64,000 nt of DNA from CAWBJO01 sp963789175. GTDB lineage: Bacteria > Pseudomonadota > Alphaproteobacteria > Rhizobiales > Aestuariivirgaceae. Every line of letters starts with the position of its first letter. Positions within the stretch are counted from its first letter, which is position 1. Positions 25,840-35,941 of this stretch are shown piece by piece. A program made the position numbers and the translations under genes. The notes beneath the pieces are model-generated. The model did no database searches. It was not told where the DNA came from and saw only the letters and a list, made by a program, of their open reading frames with translations. The stretch spans positions 434,001 through 498,000 of the forward strand of contig CAWBJO010000007.1 of NCBI GenBank assembly GCA_963789175.1, written 5' to 3'.

Positions 25840-26150
25840 TGCTGACCATCGGGCTTTCCCATTTCCTCACCCTTGCCGCCATCCTGTTCACGATCGGCAT
25901 CTTCGGCATCTTCCTCAACCGCAAGAACGTCATCGTCATCATGATGTCGATCGAGCTGATGCTGCTTGCGGTGAACATCAATCTCGTGGCTTTCTCCGCG
26001 TTTCTCAACGACCTGGCCGGGCAGATCTTCGCGCTCCTGGTGCTGACCGTCGCGGCGGGCGAGGCGGCAATCGGGCTTGCCATCCTGGTCACCTACTTCC
26101 GCAATCGGGGAACGATCGCCGTCGAAGACATCAACCTGATGAAGGGCTAG
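25839..26150 (+). CDS. nuoK: NADH-quinone oxidoreductase subunit K
   Basis: A 103-residue three-helix membrane subunit related to MrpC. Two conserved glutamates lie inside helices: one in MMSIELMLLAVNIN and one in VAAGEAAIGLAIL. They are part of the proton path between NuoH/J and the antiporter-like subunits. Length and motifs are standard. It is coupled to nuoJ by a one-base overlap and followed by nuoL after 7 bp. Confidence 0.98.
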   Translation: MLTIGLSHFLTLAAILFTIGIFGIFLNRKNVIVIMMSIELMLLAVNINLVAFSAFLNDLAGQIFALLVLTVAAGEAAIGLAILVTYFRNRGTIAVEDINLMKG

Positions 26151-26157
26151 GAGAACC

Positions 26158-28197
26158 GTGTACCAGCTCATCGTCTTCCTGCCGCTCGTCGGCGCCATCC
26201 TGGCCGGGCTCATCGGCACGGCCCTGCCGCAGGCCGTGGCGCGCAGCCCGAGGATCGACATCGACTCGGCACACGGGCACGGCAACGGCGGAGGCCACGG
26301 TGAGGCACACGGGCACGGACACGATCACCATCATTCGCCGGCGTGGCCCGGCTATCTCACCTCCGCGCTGCTGGTCGTCACGGCGGTCCTGTCGTGGGTC
26401 TCGTTCCTCGGATCGCTGCATGGCGGCGAGACGCTCAAGGTGGCGCTCTTCCCGTTCATCCACTCGGGCGATCTGATCGCGGACTGGTCGCTCCGGGTCG
26501 ACACGCTGACGCAAGTCATGCTGGTCGTGGTGACGACGGTGTCGTCGCTGGTCCACGTCTATTCGATCGGCTACATGAGCCACGATCCGCACCAGCCACG
26601 GTTCTTTGCCTACCTGTCGCTGTTCACCTTCGCGATGCTGATGCTGGTCACATCCGACAACCTGGTGCAGCTGTTCTTCGGCTGGGAAGGCGTCGGCCTC
26701 GCCTCCTATCTCCTGATTGGCTTCTGGTACCAGCGACCCTCGGCCAACGCGGCGGCCATGAAGGCCTTCATCGTGAACCGGATCGGAGACTTCGGCTTCG
26801 CGCTCGGCATCTTCGCCTGCTTCGCGGTGTTTGGCTCGATCGACCTCGACACGATTTTCAACGCAGCGCCGGCGGTCGTCGGTAAGCCCCTGGAATTTCT
26901 TGGTTTCCAGGCCGACACGATCACCGTGATCGCGCTTCTCCTGTTCATGGGCGCCATGGGCAAATCGGCCCAGTTCCTGCTCCATACCTGGCTGCCCGAT
27001 GCCATGGAAGGGCCGACGCCGGTCTCGGCGCTCATCCATGCGGCGACCATGGTGACCGCCGGCGTCTTCCTCGTGGCGCGGCTGTCGCCCATCTACGAGG
27101 TGGCTCCGACGGCCCAGACGTTCGTCATACTGACCGGCGCCGTCACGGCGTTCTTCGCCGGCACGGTGGGCTTGGTTCAAAACGACATCAAGCGCGTCAT
27201 CGCCTATTCGACATGCTCGCAGCTCGGCTACATGTTCGTGGCGCTGGGCACGGGCGCCTACGGGATCGGCATCTTCCATCTCTTCACCCATGCCTTCTTC
27301 AAGGCGCTGCTATTCCTGGGCAGCGGTTCGGTCATCCACGCCCTGGCGGGAGAACAGGACATGCGGAACATGGGCGGCCTCGCCGGACGGCTCAGGATCA
27401 CATGGGTGATGATGCTGATCGGTACCCTGGCGCTGACCGGATTCCCCCTGACCGCAGGCTACTTCTCGAAAGACGCCATCATCGAATCGGCATTTGCGCA
27501 TCATTCCGGCATCGCCGAGTTCGCGTTCGTGCTGCTAGTCGTCGGTGCCTTCCTCACGTCCTTCTATTCATGGCGGCTCATGTTCATGACATTCCACGGG
27601 CGGACGCGCGTGCCGCGCGAGGTTATGAGCAAGGCGCACGAGTCGCCTTCCGTGATGCTGGTTCCGCTCTACCTGCTGGCGGCGGGATCGCTGTTCGCAG
27701 GGATGCTGTTCGCCGAATATTTCATCGGCCACGAGGAAAGCCTGTTCTGGAGCAACGCCATCTATCGCGCGCCGGAGAACGAGGTCATCACTGCCATCCA
27801 CCATGTACCGGTGTGGGTCAAGTGGGCGCCGACGGCCATGATGGCGGCGGGATTCGGGCTGGCCTACATCTTTTACGTCTTGCGCCCGGAACTGCCGCGG
27901 CGGCTCGCAGAGACGCATTGGCCGATCTATCAGTTCCTCCTCAACAAGTGGTATTTCGACGAGCTTTATGATCGGATCTTCGTGCGGCCTGCCATCTGTC
28001 TCGGCCGGATCCTGTGGAAAAAGGGTGACGGCCTCATCATCGACGGCATCGGCCCGGACGGCGTGTCGGCCCGCGTACTCGACGTGACGCGCAACGTCAT
28101 CCGCCTGCAGACCGGCTACGTCTACCACTATGCCTTCGCCATGCTGATCGGGCTGGCGGCCCTCATCACCTTCTTCATGTTCTGGGGCGCACACTGA
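26158..28197 (+). CDS. nuoL: NADH-quinone oxidoreductase subunit L with His-rich loop
   Basis: The distal antiporter-like proton-pumping subunit, 679 residues, with the long C-terminal lateral helix expected beyond residue 500. Conserved segments are FFGWEGVGLASYLLIGFWY (catalytic glutamate), AMGKSAQFLLHTWLPDAMEGPTPVSALIHAATMV and the key lysine region NDIKRVIAYSTCSQLG. Unusually, the loop after the first helix (about residues 38-60) is rich in His and Gly (HGHGNGGGHGEAHGHGHDHHH). It starts at a GTG with AGGAGAACC upstream. Its stop overlaps nuoM by one base. Confidence 0.97.
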   Translation: MYQLIVFLPLVGAILAGLIGTALPQAVARSPRIDIDSAHGHGNGGGHGEAHGHGHDHHHSPAWPGYLTSALLVVTAVLSWVSFLGSLHGGETLKVALFPFIHSGDLIADWSLRVDTLTQVMLVVVTTVSSLVHVYSIGYMSHDPHQPRFFAYLSLFTFAMLMLVTSDNLVQLFFGWEGVGLASYLLIGFWYQRPSANAAAMKAFIVNRIGDFGFALGIFACFAVFGSIDLDTIFNAAPAVVGKPLEFLGFQADTITVIALLLFMGAMGKSAQFLLHTWLPDAMEGPTPVSALIHAATMVTAGVFLVARLSPIYEVAPTAQTFVILTGAVTAFFAGTVGLVQNDIKRVIAYSTCSQLGYMFVALGTGAYGIGIFHLFTHAFFKALLFLGSGSVIHALAGEQDMRNMGGLAGRLRITWVMMLIGTLALTGFPLTAGYFSKDAIIESAFAHHSGIAEFAFVLLVVGAFLTSFYSWRLMFMTFHGRTRVPREVMSKAHESPSVMLVPLYLLAAGSLFAGMLFAEYFIGHEESLFWSNAIYRAPENEVITAIHHVPVWVKWAPTAMMAAGFGLAYIFYVLRPELPRRLAETHWPIYQFLLNKWYFDELYDRIFVRPAICLGRILWKKGDGLIIDGIGPDGVSARVLDVTRNVIRLQTGYVYHYAFAMLIGLAALITFFMFWGAH

Positions 28198-29711
28198 TGC
28201 CGAGCTGGCCGATCCTCACCCTGGTGACCTTTCTGCCGCTCATCGGCGCTCTGTTCGTGCTGGTGGTCCGCGGCGAGGACGAGACTGCATTGCGCAACAT
28301 GCGGTGGACGGCGCTGTTCACGACGGTGATCACCTTCCTCCTGTCGATCAACCTCTGGATCGACTTCGATCCCGCCCAGGCCGGCTTCCAGTTCGTCGAG
28401 GAGCATGCGTGGCTCGGCAACTTCGCCAGCTACCGGCTCGGCGTCGACGGCATTTCAATGCCATTCGTGCTGCTTACCACCTTCCTCATGCCGATCTGCA
28501 TCCTGGCGAGCTGGACGATCCGCTGGCGCGTGAAGGAGTACATGATCGCCTTCCTGGTCCTCGAGACCATGATGGTCGGCGTGTTCACAGCGACGGACCT
28601 CTTCTTGTTCTACCTCTTCTTCGAGGCCGGCCTCATCCCGATGTTCCTGATCATCGGCATCTGGGGCGGGCCGCGACGGGTCTATGCCAGCTTCAAATTC
28701 TTCCTCTACACGCTGCTCGGCTCGCTGCTCATGCTGCTCGCGATGTTCGCCATGTATTGGCATTCGGGCACATCCGACATCGCCGTGCTGCTCAAGGAGG
28801 CGAACTTTCCGGCCTCCATGCAGACGTGGCTGTGGCTCGCGTTCTTCGCCTCATTCGCCGTGAAGCTTCCCATGTGGCCGGTCCACACGTGGCTTCCGGA
28901 CGCGCATGTCGAGGCGCCGACTGCAGGGTCGGTCATCCTTGCGGCCATTCTCCTGAAGATGGGCGGCTACGGATTCATACGGTTCTCGATACCGATGTTC
29001 CCCGATGCGTCGGTGATGTTCACACCACTCGTCTACACGCTTTCGGTCGTCGCCATCGTCTACACCTCGCTCGTCGCTCTCGTGCAAGAGGACATGAAGA
29101 AGCTGGTCGCCTATTCGTCGGTCGCCCATATGGGCTTCGTGACGATCGGGATCTTCACGATGACCCGGCAAGGCATCGACGGAGCGCTGTTCCAGATGAT
29201 CTCGCACGGGCTCGTTTCGGGCGCGCTCTTTTTGTGCGTCGGGGTGGTCTACGACCGGCTCCATACGCGCGAGATCGCGGCATATGGAGGCCTCGTGCAG
29301 CGCATGCCGTTCTATGCCATGACATTCATGGTGTTCACGCTCGCCAATGTCGGACTGCCGGGAACCAGCGGCTTCGTCGGGGAATTCCTCGCGCTTGTCG
29401 CCGCCTTCAAAGCCAACTCGACGGTCGCCATCTTCGCGACGCTCGGGGTAATCCTGTCGGCCGCCTATGCCCTGTGGCTGTATCGCCGTGTAGTGTTCGG
29501 CGTGATCGACAAGCCGGCGCTCGCCCACATGCCGGACATGAGCGCCCGCGAAATGGCGGCGCTGGTGCCGCTTCTAGCCTTCACGATCTATTTCGGCTTC
29601 TACCCCAACGCCGTCCTGGACATCTTTGCGGCGTCCGTCGATTCGCTGCTGGCGAACCTGCAGGTCGCTGGCGACTTCGCACCGGCCGTCCAGGCCCGGA
29701 TGCAACCCTAG
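28197..29711 (+). CDS. nuoM: NADH-quinone oxidoreductase subunit M
   Basis: Antiporter-like proton-pumping membrane subunit, 504 residues and about 14 helices. It has LFYLFFEAGLIPMFLIIGIWGG (conserved glutamate), FFASFAVKLPMWPVHTWLPDAHVEAPTAGS and EDMKKLVAYSSVAHMGFVTIG. These are the charged residues of the half-channels in the family. It begins on the last base of the nuoL stop codon. Confidence 0.98.
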   Translation: MPSWPILTLVTFLPLIGALFVLVVRGEDETALRNMRWTALFTTVITFLLSINLWIDFDPAQAGFQFVEEHAWLGNFASYRLGVDGISMPFVLLTTFLMPICILASWTIRWRVKEYMIAFLVLETMMVGVFTATDLFLFYLFFEAGLIPMFLIIGIWGGPRRVYASFKFFLYTLLGSLLMLLAMFAMYWHSGTSDIAVLLKEANFPASMQTWLWLAFFASFAVKLPMWPVHTWLPDAHVEAPTAGSVILAAILLKMGGYGFIRFSIPMFPDASVMFTPLVYTLSVVAIVYTSLVALVQEDMKKLVAYSSVAHMGFVTIGIFTMTRQGIDGALFQMISHGLVSGALFLCVGVVYDRLHTREIAAYGGLVQRMPFYAMTFMVFTLANVGLPGTSGFVGEFLALVAAFKANSTVAIFATLGVILSAAYALWLYRRVVFGVIDKPALAHMPDMSAREMAALVPLLAFTIYFGFYPNAVLDIFAASVDSLLANLQVAGDFAPAVQARMQP

Positions 29712-29727
29712 AAGGCCGGAGCTGCCC

Positions 29728-31164
29728 ATGCCGATCGAAACCGAAATGGTCGTCGCAGCGCCGGAAATCCTCCTGGCGGTCGCAGCGATCGTCATCCTCA
29801 TGATCGGGGTCTTCATGAGGAATGGCTCGGCGGAAACGGCGAACGTGCTGTCCCTTGTCACGCTCGCCGGCGCCGCGGCGCTGGTGATCTGGATACCGCC
29901 CGAGCACCGCAGCGCCTTCGGAGGGGCCTTCGTCCTCGACCAGTTCGCCAGAGTGATGAAGCTGCTCGCGATCTTCGGCTCGGCCGTCACCCTGGTACTG
30001 TCGCACAACTTCATGAAATCGGCGGGCATGGCGCGCTTCGAGTATCCGGTCCTCATTCTCCTTGCGACAACCGGCATGCTGATGCTGATTTCGGCGAACG
30101 ACCTCATTGCCCTCTACATGGGCCTCGAGCTCCAGTCGCTGGCGCTCTACGTGGTCGCCGCGTTCGACCGCGACAATGCACGGTCGTCGGAAGCCGGGCT
30201 CAAGTATTTCGTCCTCGGAGCGCTTTCGTCGGGCATGCTCCTCTATGGAGCGTCGCTGATCTACGGCACCGCCGGCTCGACCAACTTCGACATCATCGCC
30301 CAGAACGTCACCGCCGGGAACGACGGCCTGGGCCTCATCTTCGGTATCGTATTCCTCATCGCCGGTCTTGCGTTCAAGGTTTCGGCGGTGCCCTTCCACA
30401 TGTGGACGCCGGATGTGTACGAAGGCTCGCCGACTCCAGTCACGGCGTTCTTCGCCGCTGCGCCCAAGGTCGCCGCAATGGCCATATTCGTGCGCGCCAT
30501 GATCGCTCCGTTCCCGCAGGTGGCAGCCGACTGGCAGCAGATCGTCGTCTTCATCTCCATCGCATCGATGGTGCTCGGGGCATTCGCCGCCATCGGCCAG
30601 CGGAACATCAAGCGACTGCTCGCCTATTCGTCGATCGGCCATGTCGGCTACGCGTTGGTCGGACTCGCCGCCGGCAGCCAGGAGGGCGTTCGCGGCGTCA
30701 TCATCTACATGGCGATCTACGTCATCATGACGCTCGGCACGTTCGCCTGCGTCATGGCCATGCGGCGCAGCCACGGCCAGGTCGAGGACATCCAGGACCT
30801 CGCAGGTCTGGCGCGAACCGACAAGACCATGGCGTTCATCATGGCGATGTTCATGTTCTCGCTGGCCGGCATCCCGCCGCTCGCCGGGTTCTTCGGCAAG
30901 TACTTCGTCTTCCTCGCCGCCATCAAGGCGGGCCTGGTGCCGCTGGCGGTGATCGGCATGGTGGCGAGCGTCGTCGGCGCCTACTACTATCTGCGGATCG
31001 TGAAGCTCATCTATTTCGACGAAGCGGTCGACAGCTTCGTGAAACCGCCGGCCGAGGTGCGCCTCGTCATCCTGCTCGCGGGCATCTTCGTCATAGGCTT
31101 CGTCCTATTCGCCAAGCCGTTCGTGGCGCTCGCCCAATCGGCGGCCATGTCGCTGTTCCTCTAG
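29728..31164 (+). CDS. nuoN: NADH-quinone oxidoreductase subunit N
   Basis: Third antiporter-like subunit, 478 residues. Conserved segments are LIALYMGLELQSLALYVVAAF, FKVSAVPFHMWTPDVYEGSPTPVTAFFA and NIKRLLAYSSIGHVGYALVG. I take the ATG at 29728, since MPIETEMVVAAPEILL matches the family start; the longer frame overlaps nuoM. It ends the nuo set, but birA begins 4 bp later, so the transcript probably continues. Confidence 0.97.
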   Translation: MPIETEMVVAAPEILLAVAAIVILMIGVFMRNGSAETANVLSLVTLAGAAALVIWIPPEHRSAFGGAFVLDQFARVMKLLAIFGSAVTLVLSHNFMKSAGMARFEYPVLILLATTGMLMLISANDLIALYMGLELQSLALYVVAAFDRDNARSSEAGLKYFVLGALSSGMLLYGASLIYGTAGSTNFDIIAQNVTAGNDGLGLIFGIVFLIAGLAFKVSAVPFHMWTPDVYEGSPTPVTAFFAAAPKVAAMAIFVRAMIAPFPQVAADWQQIVVFISIASMVLGAFAAIGQRNIKRLLAYSSIGHVGYALVGLAAGSQEGVRGVIIYMAIYVIMTLGTFACVMAMRRSHGQVEDIQDLAGLARTDKTMAFIMAMFMFSLAGIPPLAGFFGKYFVFLAAIKAGLVPLAVIGMVASVVGAYYYLRIVKLIYFDEAVDSFVKPPAEVRLVILLAGIFVIGFVLFAKPFVALAQSAAMSLFL

Positions 31165-31168
31165 CGGC

Positions 31169-31945
31169 ATGAACGGCACCGAGCCGCTGCTGCCGCAAGG
31201 CTACAGGCTACTCCATGTCGCGGAGATCGATTCCACCAACGCCGAGGCCCTCCGGCAGTCGGCGAGGGGAGAGAAGGGGCCATTGTGGATCTGGGCCGAC
31301 AGCCAGCTGCAGGGCCGCGGCAGGCAGGGGCGGCAATGGGAATCGCGCCGCGGGAATCTCTATGCCAGCCTGCTGCTCACCCTGCCGGTGCGAGCCCCCG
31401 ACTGCGCCGGCTTGAGCCTAGCGGCGCCGGTCGCCGTGCGGGCGGCGTTGCAGACCCTATTGCCGCCAGGCGTGCCCGTGGAGCTCAAGTGGCCGAACGA
31501 CGTCCTTCTGCCGGACGGCAAAGTGGCCGGCATCCTCCTCGAGTCTGTTGCAAGGGAGGGGTCGACCGTCGTGGTGGTCGGATGCGGCCTCAACGTCAGC
31601 GACGCGCCTTCCGGCACGCGCTACGGAGCCACGGCGCTGGCCCGCCACGGGGTTGAAACGTCGGCCCGCCAGGTCCTCGAAGAACTCGCGCGCCACATGG
31701 ATGAAGTCGTTGGGCGCTGGAACAACGGCAAGGATTTTGAGACCATTCGCAAGCAGTGGCTGGCGGCGTGCCCGGGGGTCGGCCGCAGGATCAGCATCAA
31801 GGCGGGAGCCGAGACGATGGAGGGCATCTTCGAGGGATTGAATGCCGACGGCGCGCTGCTGCTGCGGCTCGATGGCGGTGGGGTGGAAGTGGTGCGGGCG
31901 GGGGACGTCGCGCCTTCACCCGCCGAGAGCGGGCTGCCGGCATGA
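31169..31945 (+). CDS. birA: Biotin--[acetyl-CoA-carboxylase] ligase
   Basis: Attaches biotin to carboxylase carrier proteins through biotinyl-AMP. The 258-residue protein is the short form without the N-terminal helix-turn-helix, so it is a ligase but not a biotin repressor. Motifs are DSTNAEALRQ, the biotinyl-AMP loop GRGRQGRQW, and LKWPNDVLLPDGKVAGILLES with the catalytic lysine. A C-terminal SH3-like part follows. The position right after nuoN and before rnj is common in Rhizobiales. Its stop overlaps the rnj start (ATGA). Confidence 0.96.
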   Translation: MNGTEPLLPQGYRLLHVAEIDSTNAEALRQSARGEKGPLWIWADSQLQGRGRQGRQWESRRGNLYASLLLTLPVRAPDCAGLSLAAPVAVRAALQTLLPPGVPVELKWPNDVLLPDGKVAGILLESVAREGSTVVVVGCGLNVSDAPSGTRYGATALARHGVETSARQVLEELARHMDEVVGRWNNGKDFETIRKQWLAACPGVGRRISIKAGAETMEGIFEGLNADGALLLRLDGGGVEVVRAGDVAPSPAESGLPA

Positions 31946-33633
31946 GCGAGGGGCGTCGCGGTCGGCCGGAGCCGGTTCCGGAATTCGTCTTCCTGCCGCT
32001 CGGCGGCATGGGCGAGATCGGGATGAACTGCTACGCCTATGGCTACGGGACGCCGCGAAACCACAAATGGATTCTCATCGATCTCGGCGTGAAGTTCGGG
32101 GACGAGACGGAACCGGGAATCGACGTCGTGGTACCCGACCTCGGCTATCTCGAAAAGGAACGAGAGAACCTTCTCGCCATTGTCCTGACCCATGCGCATG
32201 AGGATCACATCGGCGCCGTGACCTGGTGGTGGGAGCGGCTGCGGGTGCCCGTCTACTGCACGCCGTTCGCCGCCGAGGTTCTCAAGGGCAAGCTGTTCGA
32301 GGCAGGCCTCATCGACGAGGTGCCGCTCGAGGTGGTGGCCCTCGACGGCCGGCTGCGTCTCGGCCCGTTCGAGGTCGAGTTCGTGTCCGTCACCCATTCC
32401 ATTCCGGAATCGAATGCGATTGCCATCCGGACCCCGCACGGCTGCGTCCTTCATTCCGGCGACTGGAAGATCGATCGCACGCCGACCATTCCTCCGCCGC
32501 TCGCCGAAGACCGGCTGCGGGCCATCGGAGCGGAAGGGCTGGTGGCGCTGATCTGCGATTCGACCAACGTGCTGAGGCAGGGCATGTCGCCGTCGGAATC
32601 GCAGGTGGCGGCAGCGCTCGATGCCGTCGTCGCGGCAGCGCCGGGACGCATCGCCGTCACCACGTTCGCGTCACACATCGGCCGGCTCGACTCGGCGCTG
32701 CGGGCGGCTCGCCGGCACGGGCGGGAGGTCGCCGTCGTCGGCCGGGCCATGCGCACCATGATCGACGCCGCCAAGGCCGTGGGCCTGCTGCGCGACATCG
32801 GCGAGATCGTTCCCGAAGAGGACGCGGGATACCTGCCCCCCGAGAAAACCATGCTGCTGTGCACGGGCAGCCAAGGTGAGCCGCGGGCGGCGCTGGCACG
32901 GATCGCCGACGGCTCGCATCCACTGGTGGAGCTCGAGCCCGGTGACACGGTCGTGTTCTCGTCGCGCACCATTCCCGGCAACGAGAAGGCAGTGAGCGCC
33001 GTCATCAACAACTTCGCCCGCCAGGACATCACCATCATCACGCCCGACCAGGCACCTGTCCACACGTCGGGACACCCGCGCCAGGGCGAGCTCGCGGAGT
33101 TCTATCGATGGCTACGGCCGCGCCTCGTGGTGCCCATGCACGGCGAGGCCTGGCACCTGCAGGAACATGCGAAGTTCGCGGCCGCAGCCGGGGTGCCCGA
33201 AACCATGATCCTGCGCGACGGTGAAATCCTGAGGCTGGCGCCGGAGCCCAGAACCATCATCGATCGGGTCCCGGCGGGCCGCCTTCACGTCGACGGCAAC
33301 CTCCTGGTGCCCGCCTTCGACGGCCCGGCGCGGGCGCGGCGCAAGCTCTCCTTCGTCGGCATCGTCTTCGTGAGCCTGGTTCTCGATCAGAAGGGCCTCA
33401 TCGTGAGCGGTCCCGCCATCCGGGCCGAAGGCATCCCGCCGGCCGACGAAGAGGGGACGCCGTTCGAGGACTTCCTGCTCGAAGTGACGTTGACGGCGCT
33501 CGACTCGATGCCGCGGGCTCGAAGACGCGACGACAATCTGGTGCGCGAAACGGTGCGCACGTCCGTCAGGCGCGGCGCTGAGTCCCTGTGGGGCAAAAGG
33601 CCGCTGTGCCAGGTCGCCATTCATCGGCTCTAG
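31942..33633 (+). CDS. rnj: Ribonuclease J
   Basis: Metallo-beta-lactamase/beta-CASP RNase that combines endonuclease and 5'-3' exonuclease activity. It acts in 23S/16S rRNA and mRNA maturation in alphaproteobacteria. The 563-residue protein has the zinc motif THAHEDHIGA at about residues 78-87, further ligands in SVTHSIPESN and LHSGDWKID, the beta-CASP stretch with FASHIGRLDSA, and HTSGHPRQGEL near the end of that domain. The C-terminal oligomerisation domain is present. It is translationally coupled to birA. Confidence 0.95.
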   Translation: MSEGRRGRPEPVPEFVFLPLGGMGEIGMNCYAYGYGTPRNHKWILIDLGVKFGDETEPGIDVVVPDLGYLEKERENLLAIVLTHAHEDHIGAVTWWWERLRVPVYCTPFAAEVLKGKLFEAGLIDEVPLEVVALDGRLRLGPFEVEFVSVTHSIPESNAIAIRTPHGCVLHSGDWKIDRTPTIPPPLAEDRLRAIGAEGLVALICDSTNVLRQGMSPSESQVAAALDAVVAAAPGRIAVTTFASHIGRLDSALRAARRHGREVAVVGRAMRTMIDAAKAVGLLRDIGEIVPEEDAGYLPPEKTMLLCTGSQGEPRAALARIADGSHPLVELEPGDTVVFSSRTIPGNEKAVSAVINNFARQDITIITPDQAPVHTSGHPRQGELAEFYRWLRPRLVVPMHGEAWHLQEHAKFAAAAGVPETMILRDGEILRLAPEPRTIIDRVPAGRLHVDGNLLVPAFDGPARARRKLSFVGIVFVSLVLDQKGLIVSGPAIRAEGIPPADEEGTPFEDFLLEVTLTALDSMPRARRRDDNLVRETVRTSVRRGAESLWGKRPLCQVAIHRL

Positions 33634-33700
33634 GTCTATAACCGTCGCGAATCGACGACGATCTGATATGCGATAGCGAAATTCTCGAGGACGGTAGCCG

Positions 33701-35941
33701 ATGGGCAAACGAATCGATCCGCCGCAACCCGAATCGGTCGAGAGCGTGAATCTCCGGGAGGCGCTGGAGGAGCGCTACCTCGCCTACGCGCTGTCGACGA
33801 TCATGCATCGCGCGCTGCCCGATGCGCGCGACGGTCTGAAGCCGGTGCACCGCCGCATCCTGTACGGCATGCAGATCCTGCGACTCGATCCAGGCACGAC
33901 ATTCAAGAAGTGCGCCAAGATCGTCGGCGACGTCATGGGCTCGTTCCATCCGCATGGCGACCAGGCGATCTACGATGCCCTGGTGCGACTGGCGCAGGAC
34001 TTCGCGTCACGCTATCCGCTGGTCGAGGGCCAGGGGAACTTCGGCAATATCGACGGCGACAACGCGGCGGCCTACCGCTACACGGAAGCGCGGCTGACCG
34101 AGGTGGCACAGGCGCTGCTCGAAGGCCTCAACGAGGCGACCGTCGATTTCCGTCCAAACTACAGCGGTGAGAGCGAGGAACCCGTCGTCCTGCCGGGAGC
34201 GTTTCCGAACCTCCTCGCCAACGGCGCAAACGGCATCGCCGTCGGCATGGCGACCTCGATCCCGCCGCACAACGCCGCCGAGTTGTGCGAGGCCGCCCTG
34301 CACCTGATCAAGACACCAAACGCAACGGTGCAGAAGCTTGTGCAGTTCGTTCCCGGGCCCGATTTCCCGACGGGAGGCATCATAGTCGACGACCACACGA
34401 CGATCCTCGAGGCCTACAAGACCGGGCGCGGATCGTTCCGTGTGCGGGCGCGGTGGAGGAAGGAAGAAACGGGGCGCGGGACCTGGCAGATCGTGATCAG
34501 CGAGATTCCCTACCAGGTGCAGAAAGGCCGCCTCATCGAGCGGATCGCCGAGTTGCTGTCGCAAAGAAAGCTGCCGCTGCTGGCCGATGTGCGCGACGAG
34601 TCGGCGGAAGACATCCGGCTGGTTCTCGAACCGAAGAGCCGGAGCGTCGATCCGGTCATCCTGATGGAATCGCTGTTCCATACGACGGAGCTCGAATCCC
34701 GCATCCCTCTCAACATGAACGTGCTCAGCCGCGGCAAGGTGCCGGCGGTACTGTCGCTCAAGGATGCCCTGCACGAGTGGCTCGATCACCGGAAGGAGGT
34801 GCTGGTCCGGCGCTCGAAGTTCCGGCTCGGCGAGATCGCGCGGCGGCTGGAGATCCTGGACGGCTACCTGATTGCCTATCTCAACATCGACGAGGTCATC
34901 CGCATCATACGGCGCGAAGACGAGCCGAAGCCGGCGCTAATGAAGCGGTTCAAGCTCAGCGACCTTCAGGCGGAGTCGATCCTCAACATGCGGCTCAGGG
35001 CCCTGCGCAAGCTCGAGGAGTTCGAGATCCGCAGCGAACACGAGGGCCTCAAGAAGGAGGAAGAGGATCTCAAGAAGCTGCTCAAATCGGACGACGCCCA
35101 ATGGCAGCGCATCGCCGACGAGATCAAATCGATCCGCGACAAGTACGGGAAAAAGACGCCACTCGGACGGCGGCGCACCGACTTCGCGATGCCGCCGGAA
35201 GTCGACATGGATGCCGAGCAGGCGCTGGTCGAGAAGGAAGACGTGACGGTCGTGTGCTCGGAGAAGGGGTGGATCCGAACCCTCAAAGGCCATATCGAGG
35301 AGGTTCAGGGGCTAACCTTCAAGGAGGGCGACCGCGTCAAGTTCGTCGTCCGGGCGACGACGATGGACAAGGTGATGCTGATGTCCTCGGCCGGCCGGTT
35401 CTATACGCTTGAAGCGTCGAAACTGCCGGGCGGCCGCGGCCATGGCGAGCCGGTGCGCCTGATGGCCGACCTCGAGGCAACCGATACCATCGTCGCCCTG
35501 TTCGTCCACGATCCGTCCCGCCGGCTCCTCGTCGCGTCGAGCCATGGGGACGGGTTCATCGTTTCGGAAGGCGAGTGCGCGGCCACGACGCGCAAGGGCA
35601 AGCAGGTGCTCAACGTCAAGGTGCCAGTGGAGGCGCAGGCGTGCAGCTTCGTGGCGGCCAATTCGACGCATGTCGCGGCGATCGGCGAAAACCGCAAGAT
35701 GATCATCTTTCCCATAGCCGACGTTCCGGAAATGGCGCGCGGCAAGGGGGTCAGGCTGCAGAAATACAAGGACGGCGGCCTATCCGACATCCGTGCGTTC
35801 AATCTGAAGGAAGGCTTGAACTGGACCGACTCCTCCGGGCGGAACTTCACCAATACCGATCTTCGGGACTGGGTCGGTGAACGTGCCCAAGCCGGGCGGC
35901 TCGCGCCCAAGGGATTCCCGAAGAGCAACCGGTTCGGCTAG
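33701..35941 (+). CDS. parC: DNA topoisomerase IV subunit A
   Basis: Cuts and rejoins DNA to unlink daughter chromosomes, with ParE. The 746-residue protein has the quinolone-region motif HPHGDQAIYDALVRLAQ and the active-site tyrosine in AAYRYTEARL (about residue 128). A shortened C-terminal beta-pinwheel follows. It lacks a GyrA box of the QRRGGKG type, so ParC is preferred over GyrA. It stands alone 67 bp after rnj. Its stop directly abuts the stop of the convergent PRMT-like gene, with no terminator between. Confidence 0.95.
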   Translation: MGKRIDPPQPESVESVNLREALEERYLAYALSTIMHRALPDARDGLKPVHRRILYGMQILRLDPGTTFKKCAKIVGDVMGSFHPHGDQAIYDALVRLAQDFASRYPLVEGQGNFGNIDGDNAAAYRYTEARLTEVAQALLEGLNEATVDFRPNYSGESEEPVVLPGAFPNLLANGANGIAVGMATSIPPHNAAELCEAALHLIKTPNATVQKLVQFVPGPDFPTGGIIVDDHTTILEAYKTGRGSFRVRARWRKEETGRGTWQIVISEIPYQVQKGRLIERIAELLSQRKLPLLADVRDESAEDIRLVLEPKSRSVDPVILMESLFHTTELESRIPLNMNVLSRGKVPAVLSLKDALHEWLDHRKEVLVRRSKFRLGEIARRLEILDGYLIAYLNIDEVIRIIRREDEPKPALMKRFKLSDLQAESILNMRLRALRKLEEFEIRSEHEGLKKEEEDLKKLLKSDDAQWQRIADEIKSIRDKYGKKTPLGRRRTDFAMPPEVDMDAEQALVEKEDVTVVCSEKGWIRTLKGHIEEVQGLTFKEGDRVKFVVRATTMDKVMLMSSAGRFYTLEASKLPGGRGHGEPVRLMADLEATDTIVALFVHDPSRRLLVASSHGDGFIVSEGECAATTRKGKQVLNVKVPVEAQACSFVAANSTHVAAIGENRKMIIFPIADVPEMARGKGVRLQKYKDGGLSDIRAFNLKEGLNWTDSSGRNFTNTDLRDWVGERAQAGRLAPKGFPKSNRFG

